Of a stretch of 9,152 nucleotides of DNA, positions 1 through 5,732 are shown piece after piece. The stretch is from NCBI GenBank assembly GCA_938010625.1, contig CALLVJ010000104.1:1-9152 (forward strand). The letters are read 5' to 3'. Within the stretch, counting starts at the first letter, position 1. Every line of letters starts with the position of its first letter. The notes below the pieces were generated by a model that was given only the letters and a program-made list of their open reading frames with translations, did no database searches and was not told the DNA's origin. The stretch is from an uncultured Stomatobaculum sp. (GTDB lineage: Bacteria > Bacillota > Clostridia > Lachnospirales > Lachnospiraceae). The position numbers were made by a program, and so were the translations under genes.

Positions 1-58
1 TTGGTAGAGCACCTGACTTTTAATCAGGTTGTCGCGGGTTCGAGTCCCGCGTATCTCA
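1..58 (+). tRNA. tRNA-Lys (anticodon UUU), 5' end cut off by the window
   Basis: The sequence begins in the D-loop (TTGGTAGAGC). The anticodon arm is CCTGA / loop CTTTTAA / TCAGG, giving anticodon UUU (Lys). The T-arm is GCGGG (34-38), loop TTCGAGT, CCCGC (46-50). The 3' acceptor strand is GTATCTC (51-57) with discriminator A58. The next bases are CG, so CCA is not encoded and would be added after transcription. The acceptor 5' strand and most of the D-arm lie upstream of the window. The identity rests on the anticodon loop and is secure. Confidence 0.95.
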
Positions 59-70
59 CGTATTGATCAA

Positions 71-99
71 GTCATCGCAGTTCTTGCGGTGGCTTTTTT
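71..99 (+). terminator. Rho-independent terminator after tRNA-Lys
   Basis: GTCATCGCA (71-79) pairs with TGCGGTGGC (85-93) as a 9-bp stem with two G-T wobbles and a five-base loop, followed at once by six T (94-99). It lies 12 bases after the tRNA and 17 bases before the nth start codon. It probably ends the tRNA transcript but leaves room for read-through into nth. Confidence 0.8.
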
Positions 100-105
100 G
101 TTATC

Positions 106-112
106 GGGAGGG
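106..112 (+). promoter_or_regulatory. Ribosome binding site that fixes the nth start
   Basis: GGGAGGG lies 4 bases (6 from the GGAG core) before TTG at 117. The reading frame stays open back to a TTG at 63, but that start would place the terminator hairpin inside the gene and has no Shine-Dalgarno sequence. The next downstream option, ATG at 180, has no clear site. TTG 117 is therefore preferred. Confidence 0.6.
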
Positions 113-116
113 AATA

Positions 117-782
117 TTGGACAAGACAAGAAAAAATATCGAAAGAGACAAAGGGGAAGAGAGGCGCATTGATCTGATTATGGAGCGCCTGAATATGCAC
201 TTTGACGACAGCCCCATGGAATTTCTGACAGACCGGGAACCGTGGAAGTTGTTATTCGCCACTATTCTGAGCGCGCAGTGCACGGATGCACGTGTCAATC
301 AGGTAACAAAGGTTCTCTACCAGCATTATCCGCGTTTAGAAGATATTGCTGCTGCGAACCAAGAAGAAATAGAGCGAGAAATCTATACGACAGGCTTTTA
401 TCATAACAAGGCCAAAAATCTGCGCGCCTGTGCACAGACATTGATTCTCAATTTTGGCGGTGTTGTACCGGACGAGATGGAAGCACTGCTGACTTTGCCA
501 GGTGTTGGCAGAAAGACGGCGAATCTGATTTTGGGAGAGATTTACGGGAAACCATCCATTGTGGTCGATACGCATGTGAAGCGTGTGTCTAGGCGTCTGG
601 GACTGACAACTTCGACGGACTCTGTCAGAGTGGAGGCAGAATTAAAAACAGTGCTTCCGAAGCCTTATTGGATGCTCTGGAATACACGGCTGATGGCGTT
701 GGGAAGAACGTATTGTATGGCGAAGATACCGAATTGTACGGCTTGCTATCTGGCAGACATCTGTCCTCAAGTTGATATATAA
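117..782 (+). CDS. nth: Endonuclease III, base-excision-repair DNA glycosylase/AP lyase
   Basis: 221 residues from TTG 117, close to the usual length (about 210-220). The enzyme removes oxidised pyrimidines from DNA and cuts the resulting abasic strand by beta-elimination, in the cytoplasm. The helix-hairpin-helix LPGVGRKTAN is at residues 127-136, with Lys133 as the catalytic lysine. The catalytic aspartate is Asp151 in VDTHVKR. The C-terminal 4Fe-4S ligands show the exact family spacing C-x6-C-x2-C-x5-C at Cys200, 207, 210 and 216. LSAQCTDARVN (51-61) is the typical N-terminal core motif. All key residues are present, so activity is expected. The gene follows a tRNA-Lys terminator with no good promoter in between, so it may depend on read-through. 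ATG 180 is an alternative start that would shorten it by 21 residues without loss of the core. Confidence 0.95.
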   Translation: MDKTRKNIERDKGEERRIDLIMERLNMHFDDSPMEFLTDREPWKLLFATILSAQCTDARVNQVTKVLYQHYPRLEDIAAANQEEIEREIYTTGFYHNKAKNLRACAQTLILNFGGVVPDEMEALLTLPGVGRKTANLILGEIYGKPSIVVDTHVKRVSRRLGLTTSTDSVRVEAELKTVLPKPYWMLWNTRLMALGRTYCMAKIPNCTACYLADICPQVDI

Positions 783-792
783 TATATATTTT

Positions 793-829
793 TCTGACAT
801 CAACGCAAGAAAAGTCAGAGATAGCGTTG
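793..829 (+). promoter_or_regulatory. Possible H-type pseudoknot in the nth-trmL gap
   Basis: TCTGAC (793-798) is perfectly complementary to GTCAGA (814-819), and CAACGC (801-806) to GCGTTG (824-829). The two 6-bp stems interleave, which is the topology of an H-type pseudoknot with loops of 2, 7 (AAGAAAA) and 4 bases. A perfect TATAAT lies just upstream at 778-783, but without a recognisable -35 box. The pairing is read directly from the sequence. A regulatory role is conjecture, and short complementary pairs like these can arise by chance. It matches no riboswitch class that I recognise. Confidence 0.25.
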
Positions 830-905
830 CGACGTGTGATTGCCAAGCGTAAGTGTTGGCCTGCTGTAATAAATTGGAACAAGGAAAGAGACTGCGGATG
901 CTTTG

Positions 906-937
906 CTGGTATCTGTAGAGGGAAAGACAGGTACCAG
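906..937 (+). promoter_or_regulatory. 10-bp hairpin just upstream of trmL
   Basis: CTGGTATCTG (906-915) pairs with CAGGTACCAG (928-937) over 10 bp with one G-T wobble. The 12-base loop is purine-rich and contains GAGGGAAAGA. No T-run follows, so it is not a terminator. It ends 20 bases before the trmL ATG, close to the ribosome site AAGGGAG (943-949). It may affect transcript stability or translation of trmL. Confidence 0.35.
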
Positions 938-957
938 ATGAGAAGGGAGAAAGACAG

Positions 958-1479
958 ATGAATATTGTGCTGTATGAGCCCGAAATTCCGTTTAATACAG
1001 GGGCGATCGGGAGGACTTGTGTTGCGACCAATACAGCGTTGCATCTGATTAAGCCTTATGGCTTTTTATTGAGCGACAAGTATTTGAAGCGCGCGGGGAT
1101 GGACTACTGGCAGAAACTCTCGTTCAGAGAATATGATGACTATGAGGCATTTTTAGCACAGCATATGGAACTCGCTGTTGGACAGAAGGCTTCTGGCGGA
1201 AGATTGTGGTTTGCGACGACCAAAGCGGAGCAGACCTATGCAGATGTGCATTTCGGATCAGACGACTATATTATGTTCGGAAAAGAGTCTGCCGGCATTC
1301 CGGAAGAAATTTTAGCGACACACAGGGAGGCGTGTATTCGCATTCCCATGTGGAAGACTATACGTTCGCTGAATCTCTCGAATTCGGTTGCTGTTATTCT
1401 GTATGAGGCACTGCGCCAACAGAACTTTGTTTCGCTCGAAAAGCAGGGCGCATTGCACTGCCTGCACTGGCAAAGCTGA
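958..1479 (+). CDS. trmL: tRNA (cytidine/uridine-34-2'-O)-methyltransferase TrmL (SPOUT family)
   Basis: 173 residues, slightly longer than the usual 155-165. In E. coli, TrmL methylates the ribose of the wobble base in two tRNA-Leu species using S-adenosylmethionine. The SpoU/SPOUT motifs are in order: PFNTGAIGRT (11-20, with Asn13 and Arg19 of motif 1), IMFGKESAGIPEEI (105-118, motif 2) and IRSLNLSNSVAV (135-146, motif 3, which forms the trefoil-knot cofactor site). The short single-domain form without an N-terminal RNA-binding extension points to TrmL rather than TrmH or RlmB. ATG 958 has AAGGGAG about 8 bases upstream. The last 15 residues or so extend beyond the knot. The gene is separated from nth by 175 bases and from the next gene by 137, so it is probably transcribed separately or by read-through. 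No clear terminator follows. Confidence 0.93.
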   Translation: MNIVLYEPEIPFNTGAIGRTCVATNTALHLIKPYGFLLSDKYLKRAGMDYWQKLSFREYDDYEAFLAQHMELAVGQKASGGRLWFATTKAEQTYADVHFGSDDYIMFGKESAGIPEEILATHREACIRIPMWKTIRSLNLSNSVAVILYEALRQQNFVSLEKQGALHCLHWQS

Positions 1480-1535
1480 GACATAATATTAAGTTTTATG
1501 TAAGCAAACTGTTAAGAATAAGAGGGAGTCTTATC

Positions 1536-1564
1536 TTGAATGAGATGAGGATACAGGCTAAAAT
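1536..1564 (+). promoter_or_regulatory. Sigma-A-type promoter for the secreted wall-repeat protein
   Basis: TTGAAT (1536-1541) and TAAAAT (1559-1564) are separated by exactly 17 bases. Each box has four to five matches to the consensus. Transcription would start near 1571, giving a leader of about 45 bases that contains a strong ribosome site AGGAGGAGG (1600-1608) before ATG 1617. Confidence 0.65.
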
Positions 1565-1616
1565 ATGAGAAGAAAGGGGCGAGAGTCTCTGGAAAATACA
1601 GGAGGAGGAAAGTAAG

Positions 1617-1979
1617 ATGAAAAAGGCATTAACTATGTTGACAGCGGCGGCAATGATCTCCGTGATGATGGCATCGAATGCGTTTGCATACATCGGCTGG
1701 GTCAGAGAAGCAAAATACACGCCGGAGAGATGGTGGTATTCTACCCAGGATAACTTCGGTGACTGGTACCGCGGCGAAACTGGCAAGGTCAAGTGGGCTT
1801 GGATTGACAGCAACCACGACGGTCTTGAGGAGTGCTACTGCTTTGGCGATGACGGCTGGATGAAGGCAAACCAGCAAACACCGGACGGCTATTATGTCAA
1901 CGAGAAGGGACAGTGGACTGTCAACGGTGTTGTGCAGACGCGCTCGGCACATTATTATGGACCTGGCGCAAGAAAGTAA
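1617..1979 (+). CDS. Small secreted protein with cell-wall-binding-type repeats
   Basis: 120 residues. Residues 1-24 form a signal peptide: MKK, a hydrophobic Ala/Met-rich core, then a signal peptidase I site after NAFA (cut before Tyr25). The mature protein of about 96 residues is rich in Trp, Tyr and Gly and resembles the choline/cell-wall-binding repeats common in Clostridia: AYIGW (24-28), RWWYS (38-42), WAWID-x-NHDG (60-69), CYCFGDDGWM (73-82), then TPDGYYVNEKGQW (88-100) and VNGVVQT. No catalytic domain is seen, so it is probably an exported wall-associated protein of unknown function. Two cysteines (73 and 75) are unusual for a repeat of this kind. It has its own promoter and a strong terminator, and is therefore probably a single-gene transcript. 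The next gene encodes a membrane protein with a related extracellular module, which suggests but does not prove a functional link. Confidence 0.85.
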   Translation: MKKALTMLTAAAMISVMMASNAFAYIGWVREAKYTPERWWYSTQDNFGDWYRGETGKVKWAWIDSNHDGLEECYCFGDDGWMKANQQTPDGYYVNEKGQWTVNGVVQTRSAHYYGPGARK

Positions 1980-1994
1980 TTAGTATGAATGGAG

Positions 1995-2026
1995 GGTCTC
2001 CGGACGAAAGTCCGGAGACCTTTTTT
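1995..2026 (+). terminator. Strong rho-independent terminator
   Basis: GGTCTCCGGAC (1995-2005) and GTCCGGAGACC (2010-2020) form a perfect 11-bp stem closed by a GAAA tetraloop, followed by six T (2021-2026). It ends the wall-repeat gene 15 bases after its stop codon and insulates the operon downstream. Confidence 0.95.
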
Positions 2027-2111
2027 AGTGGTGCACATACTAGATTGTGCAAGTACCATTCAATGTCTCTGTTTTGCAGGAGGGCAGGTACTAGAGTTCC
2101 CACCTGACTCA

Positions 2112-2120
2112 TGGTAAAAT
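2112..2120 (+). promoter_or_regulatory. Extended -10 promoter for the downstream operon
   Basis: TGGTAAAAT is a TGn extended -10 element (TG 2112-2113, box 2115-2120). There is no convincing -35 box at 16-18 bases: the place is taken by TAGAGT, part of the sequence TACTAGA (2089-2095), which also occurs at 2038-2044. Transcription would start near 2127, about 23 bases before the TTG start. The absence of a -35 box and the repeated motif hint at control by a DNA-binding protein. Confidence 0.5.
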
Positions 2121-2135
2121 AAAAAACTGGCAAAG

Positions 2136-2142
2136 AAGGAGG
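2136..2142 (+). promoter_or_regulatory. Ribosome binding site that supports a TTG start
   Basis: AAGGAGG is a perfect Shine-Dalgarno sequence 7 bases before TTG 2150. No ATG or GTG in this frame is better placed, so the TTG start is well supported. Confidence 0.85.
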
Positions 2143-2149
2143 AACTGTA

Positions 2150-4171
2150 TTGAACACACAGGCGGGGCAGCTGCTTACAGATGCAATCCGGCGCGCACGG
2201 GCGGGTGAAAACGCAGGTTTTGAAGATTTATACCTTCTCAGTTATCAAAAAACATATCGGGATATTCTGGCGCTCGGAATTTCGGGTGAGGAGGCTTGGG
2301 AGATTCTGATCGCGCTCTATGCAGAGGTTTGGCAGAAGCGGATAAACCTCCCGGAAGCTGGCATTTTCCGTTCTTGGCTCCGCGTTTTGCTTCGGGACTG
2401 TGTCAAGCAGCGAGGGAGGGAGATACCGGCAACTGTCGAATTTCCCTCAGATCATATAGTGGAAAAGGGCCTCACGGAGAAAGCCACAACGGTATTGATT
2501 ACACTCGAAGAGAGGCTTGGGCTGCTCAGCGAAACAAAAAAACGCCGCCCTGAGAGCCGTTTTCAGACCAATATGCAGTGGCTCCTGACACTTGGCACGA
2601 TTGCCGCAACAGTCGTCGCTGTTTCTCTGCTCTTTGGCTTCTTAAACAGGGAATCAGGTGCGATTCACCGTGCGAAGGCAGCTGTCAGCAGCGCAGTTGA
2701 GACGAGCGCACAGATGCCCTCTGCGAGCAGTGGAGAACTCGCTTATACGGGCTGGAATGAGAGCGCGCGGGGACGAAGTTATCTCACGGCAGACGGACAG
2801 TGGTTGGAGAGCTGCTGGTTTGAAGACGGGGATACGCTTTACTGCTTTAACGAAGATGGGTATGTGTTGACGGGAGACCAGAATATGGAACATGAGATTT
2901 TTCATTTTGGGGAGAATGGTGCGCTCGAAAACATCACCCGCGGACTGGAGCGCGAGCAGGGACGGACAATACTCTCAGAGAAGATGAAAGAGGAGGGCAG
3001 AGCAACAGCGGCATCTGGTATTATCGCGAATTCCATTACGATTGACGGCGAGTGGATTTATTACCTCTATATGGAGGCGGAAAATGCTGCTTTGCCGAGC
3101 CTGCTCCGTGTGCGACGGGAGAACAGCGATACACAGATTATTGCGGACAAAGTGAGCGGGTATACGGTGCAACAGAAAGCAGTTTGGTATGCGAAAGGGA
3201 ATAAGATTGAACGCTTTGACAAAGAGGGAATCGGTGCTGCAGTCGGAGCCGGTTTCTATGTGGAAAATGAGAACAATCGGTATGTGCTCATGGATCGTTT
3301 TGGAAAGCGGGTCAGCGAGGACTTGCAGAGTATCAATGGTAGGCGTTATACGCTCTCGGAGGCGGAAATTCAGGATGTGACGCCGGAGACGGCCACGGTC
3401 GGCGCACAGCATTTCTATGCAGCAGCGGCTGGGGAGAGCCCCTCGATTCTGACAGACGATGGAAAAGAGTTCCTGCGCCAAGGTGTTGCAATCGATGCAA
3501 TGACAGTGCTGAATACGGAGCTCTATTACAGCGTGATGCTCTCGAAAGAGGGGGAGACACCGTCCAGTCAGATCTGGAAGATCAATGTGAAGACGAAAGA
3601 GGCTGAAGCAGTGAGCGGCGTCTTCCCGGGGCGCGTGGTGCGTATGCTACCCTATCCGGAAACTGGAGTCATCTATATGGAGTATCGACCAGGTTCTCTG
3701 GGCTCGGTATACGGGAAACTCGCGATGATATGCGGTGATGAGAGCTATCTTCTGAATGACAGCTCAGTTCGGATTGGTGATTTTGGCAAGGGTAATGACA
3801 GATTGATTCCAGTCTGGGCAATGGAGGACAGCATTCTGGCTTATTGGGAGAATTGTGAGCCAGGTGCGACAGTCAATGCCGAAGTCAAGATACTGGATCG
3901 CCAGGCAGTGGCGGTGCCGCTCACGAAGAAACAGCGTCTCGGAAGCTATCAGAAGAGCGAAAAGCCGCTGATTGCACCGGAAAAGGGCAGTCTGCCGGAG
4001 ACAACGGCAGAGGAAAGTCCTGAGGTTGTTGAGTCAACGGAGGCAAAACTCCGGCAGGTGGAATCCGTTCCGACCGGAGAAAATTTTATCGGCGAGCAGA
4101 CTACAGACTGGATGGAACCGCTGAACGGCAGTCAGGATTTCGGTATTTTGGAGGCGCCGACTGAGAATTAA
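2150..4171 (+). CDS. Membrane protein: sigma-region-2-like cytoplasmic domain fused to a large extracellular region
   Basis: 673 residues from TTG 2150. Residues 5-90 resemble region 2 of ECF sigma factors: RARAGENAGFEDLYLLSY (16-33), helix GEEAWEILIALYAEVW (46-61), then FRSWLRVLLRD (73-83). No region 4 helix-turn-helix is visible in the short link (90-137). The basic stretch KKRRPESR (130-137) precedes one transmembrane helix (about 144-165), predicting N-in/C-out. Outside, 195-262 is a Gly/Trp/Tyr-rich module (AYTGW, CWFEDGDTLYCFNEDGY) like wall-binding repeats. Residues 295-600 hold blade-like segments (DGEWIYYLY, KAVWYAKGNKIERFDKEG, LYYSV..., GVIYMEY) suggesting a DUF5050-like beta-propeller. 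The C-terminal 70 residues are Pro/Glu/Thr-rich and probably disordered. The inferred role is envelope sensing or wall contact coupled to the cytoplasm. The sigma-like fold may instead have lost RNA polymerase function. It is the first gene of the holB operon. Confidence 0.75.
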   Translation: MNTQAGQLLTDAIRRARAGENAGFEDLYLLSYQKTYRDILALGISGEEAWEILIALYAEVWQKRINLPEAGIFRSWLRVLLRDCVKQRGREIPATVEFPSDHIVEKGLTEKATTVLITLEERLGLLSETKKRRPESRFQTNMQWLLTLGTIAATVVAVSLLFGFLNRESGAIHRAKAAVSSAVETSAQMPSASSGELAYTGWNESARGRSYLTADGQWLESCWFEDGDTLYCFNEDGYVLTGDQNMEHEIFHFGENGALENITRGLEREQGRTILSEKMKEEGRATAASGIIANSITIDGEWIYYLYMEAENAALPSLLRVRRENSDTQIIADKVSGYTVQQKAVWYAKGNKIERFDKEGIGAAVGAGFYVENENNRYVLMDRFGKRVSEDLQSINGRRYTLSEAEIQDVTPETATVGAQHFYAAAAGESPSILTDDGKEFLRQGVAIDAMTVLNTELYYSVMLSKEGETPSSQIWKINVKTKEAEAVSGVFPGRVVRMLPYPETGVIYMEYRPGSLGSVYGKLAMICGDESYLLNDSSVRIGDFGKGNDRLIPVWAMEDSILAYWENCEPGATVNAEVKILDRQAVAVPLTKKQRLGSYQKSEKPLIAPEKGSLPETTAEESPEVVESTEAKLRQVESVPTGENFIGEQTTDWMEPLNGSQDFGILEAPTEN

Positions 4172-4174
4172 AAT

Positions 4175-4750
4175 ATGTATATTTTTTATTTAATGGGAAA
4201 GAGCGCAGTCGGAAAGGATACGATCTATCAAAAACTGCTGGGGCAGTTTCCCATGCTGCATCGGCTGGTTCCCTATACGACGAGGCCACAGCGCCAGGGA
4301 GAGGAAGAGGGGCGCGAGTACCATTTTGTTCGGGAAGAGCAGTTTCTTCTCCTGCGGGAGAGTGGCCGGATGATTGAAGAGAGAGCTTATCAGACGGCAA
4401 AAGGGATCTGGCGCTACGGCAGTGTCGCAGAGGCGGGCGCAGAGGCTTTTTCTTGGCTCGGCATAGGTACGCTGGAGAGCTATCAGAAGTTTTCTGCTTA
4501 CTTCGGTAGGGAGTGTATGGTTCCGCTCTATCTTGAGGTAGAGACCGGAGAGCGCCTTTGGCGCAGTCTTCGGCGGGAGCAGAAAGAGGTAGAGCCCTGC
4601 TATCCGGAACTGGTGCGGCGTTTTCAGGCAGATGAGGCCGACTATGCGGAGGAAAAGCTGTTGGCTGCGGGCATTGGGACGCGCTACGCAAACCAGAACC
4701 TGGAGACCTGCCTTAGCGAGTTATGTGAGGCTATGTTACAATATGTGTGA
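4175..4750 (+). CDS. Guanylate-kinase-family P-loop protein (divergent)
   Basis: 191 residues, close to the length of guanylate kinase (about 205). The P-loop GKSAVGKDT is at 8-16, and the nucleotide-binding segment YTTRPQRQGEEEGREYHFV (34-52) corresponds to the GMP-binding TTR-P-x-R ... G-x-x-Y-x-F part of Gmk. MIEERAY (66-72) and GIWRYGSVAEA (77-87) align with the Gmk segments around E-x-A and YYG-T. However, the usual LDID acidic motif is replaced by LGIGTLES (95-102), and the P-loop has Asp-Thr after Lys. It may phosphorylate a nucleotide, but its substrate is uncertain and I would not call it gmk. It starts 3 bases after the previous stop, with no close ribosome site (GGAGG is about 20 bases away), so translation is probably coupled. 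It overlaps holB by 8 bases. In Bacillus the position upstream of holB belongs to the thymidylate kinase gene tmk. Confidence 0.75.
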   Translation: MYIFYLMGKSAVGKDTIYQKLLGQFPMLHRLVPYTTRPQRQGEEEGREYHFVREEQFLLLRESGRMIEERAYQTAKGIWRYGSVAEAGAEAFSWLGIGTLESYQKFSAYFGRECMVPLYLEVETGERLWRSLRREQKEVEPCYPELVRRFQADEADYAEEKLLAAGIGTRYANQNLETCLSELCEAMLQYV

Positions 4751-5726
4751 TTTTAAGGATGTGCCGGGACAGGAGCAGATCAAGCAGCAGTTGGAGATGA
4801 GTGTGAGACAAGAGCATTTATCGCACAGCTATTTATTTCTCGGAGAAAGAGGAGTCGGCAAGCGGACGATGGCGAGGGCGTTTGCCAGACGTCTGCTCTG
4901 CACGGGAGAGGGCATTCGCCCCTGCGGACACTGTCATGCCTGCGTTCAGATTGCAGCGGATGCCCATCCAGATGTGGTCACAATACAGCGGGACAAGACG
5001 GCTCTCAGCGTCGATGTGGTGCGGGAACAGCTCGCACAGGAAATCCGGATTCGCCCTTTTTCTGGCGAGCGGCGTATTTTTATTATTCCCGAAGCGGAAA
5101 AAATGACGCAGCAGGCACAAAATGCAATTTTGAAGACGATTGAAGAGCCACCGGCGTATGCGGTGATTCTGCTGCTTGCGGAACAGGAGGAAGCATTGCT
5201 GCCGACGATACGGAGCCGTGTTATGAGGCTCGCATTTCGCCCGGTTTCTGAGACACAGATTTTTGAGCGGCTGCTCTCAAAGGGCGCAGCACCAGAGCGT
5301 GCCAGAGAGGCAGCGCGGTTTTCGCGCGGCATTTACCGGCGGGCAGAGGAATTGGTGCAGGGGGAAGAAGTCTATCTGCGCTATCAGAGGACACTGGCTA
5401 TACTCCGGGAACTGCCGGGCTGCAATGAGACTGTATTTCACCGCGCGGAGATGGAAATCGCAGCGCTCTACCCGGAGCTTCGCGATTTTTTAGAATTTTT
5501 GCGCTTGTACTATCGCGATGTACTCTGTTGCAAGAGCAGTGGAAGCAGCGCGGCACTCATCTTCCCCCAGGAAGAACAGGCGCTGATCCGCGAGGCGAAA
5601 GCCCTGTCCTATGCGCAGGCGGGGATCATTTTGAAAGAAATTGAGACAGCGGAGGAGCGCCTGCGGCTCAATGTGGGCAAAGAGCTCACGACAGAGCTTT
5701 TGCTTCTCGCAATACGGAGGGAGTGA
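4743..5726 (+). CDS. holB: DNA polymerase III clamp-loader subunit delta'
   Basis: 327 residues. The protein is part of the cytoplasmic clamp loader that places the beta sliding clamp on DNA. Seen are DVPGQEQIKQQL (6-17), Walker A GERGVGKRT (34-42), a zinc knuckle with Cys53, 61, 64 and 67 (CGHCHAC), then EAEKMTQQAQNAILKTIEEPP (117-137; family signature), and TIRSRV (155-160) where clamp loaders usually have SRC. The Walker B acidic residue is replaced by Pro (IIPEAE), so ATP hydrolysis is doubtful, as in delta' proteins generally. The C-terminal part (170-327) is the helical collar region. The open frame runs back to 4632, but ATG 4743 begins the conserved domain and overlaps the kinase gene by 8 bases (ATGTGTGA), a usual coupled arrangement. 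ricT follows after 6 bases. The delta' assignment rather than DnaX rests on length and on the absence of a long C-terminal extension. Confidence 0.92.
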   Translation: MCDFKDVPGQEQIKQQLEMSVRQEHLSHSYLFLGERGVGKRTMARAFARRLLCTGEGIRPCGHCHACVQIAADAHPDVVTIQRDKTALSVDVVREQLAQEIRIRPFSGERRIFIIPEAEKMTQQAQNAILKTIEEPPAYAVILLLAEQEEALLPTIRSRVMRLAFRPVSETQIFERLLSKGAAPERAREAARFSRGIYRRAEELVQGEEVYLRYQRTLAILRELPGCNETVFHRAEMEIAALYPELRDFLEFLRLYYRDVLCCKSSGSSAALIFPQEEQALIREAKALSYAQAGIILKEIETAEERLRLNVGKELTTELLLLAIRRE

Positions 5727-5732
5727 CGGAAG

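Noticed and set aside
63..116. Longer nth frame starting with TTG at 63
   Set aside because: It would run through the tRNA terminator hairpin, has no ribosome site, and adds residues with no family similarity. TTG 117 has GGGAGGG in front.
625..1044. Open frames on the minus strand across the nth end, the gap and trmL start (up to 139 codons)
   Set aside because: They cover two clear + strand genes, lack a convincing ribosome site and show no recognisable domain; they are shadows of the real genes.
1518..1534. ATAAGA / TCTTAT inverted repeat as a terminator for trmL
   Set aside because: Only 6 AT-rich base pairs and no T-run after it.
2052..2106. Alternative pairings AGTACC/GGTACT and CAGGT/ACCTG as an attenuator
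   Set aside because: They lie upstream of the likely transcription start (near 2127), so they would not be in the operon's RNA, and no terminator stem with T-run is part of them.
4101..4691. 196-codon minus-strand frame opposite the kinase gene
   Set aside because: Pro/Ser/Arg-rich translation of low complexity, antisense to a protein with a clear P-loop and tight operon spacing.
4632..4742. Upstream extension of holB to 4632
   Set aside because: The 37 extra residues are Arg/Trp/Leu-rich, out of frame with the kinase and unlike delta'. The family N-terminus begins at ATG 4743.
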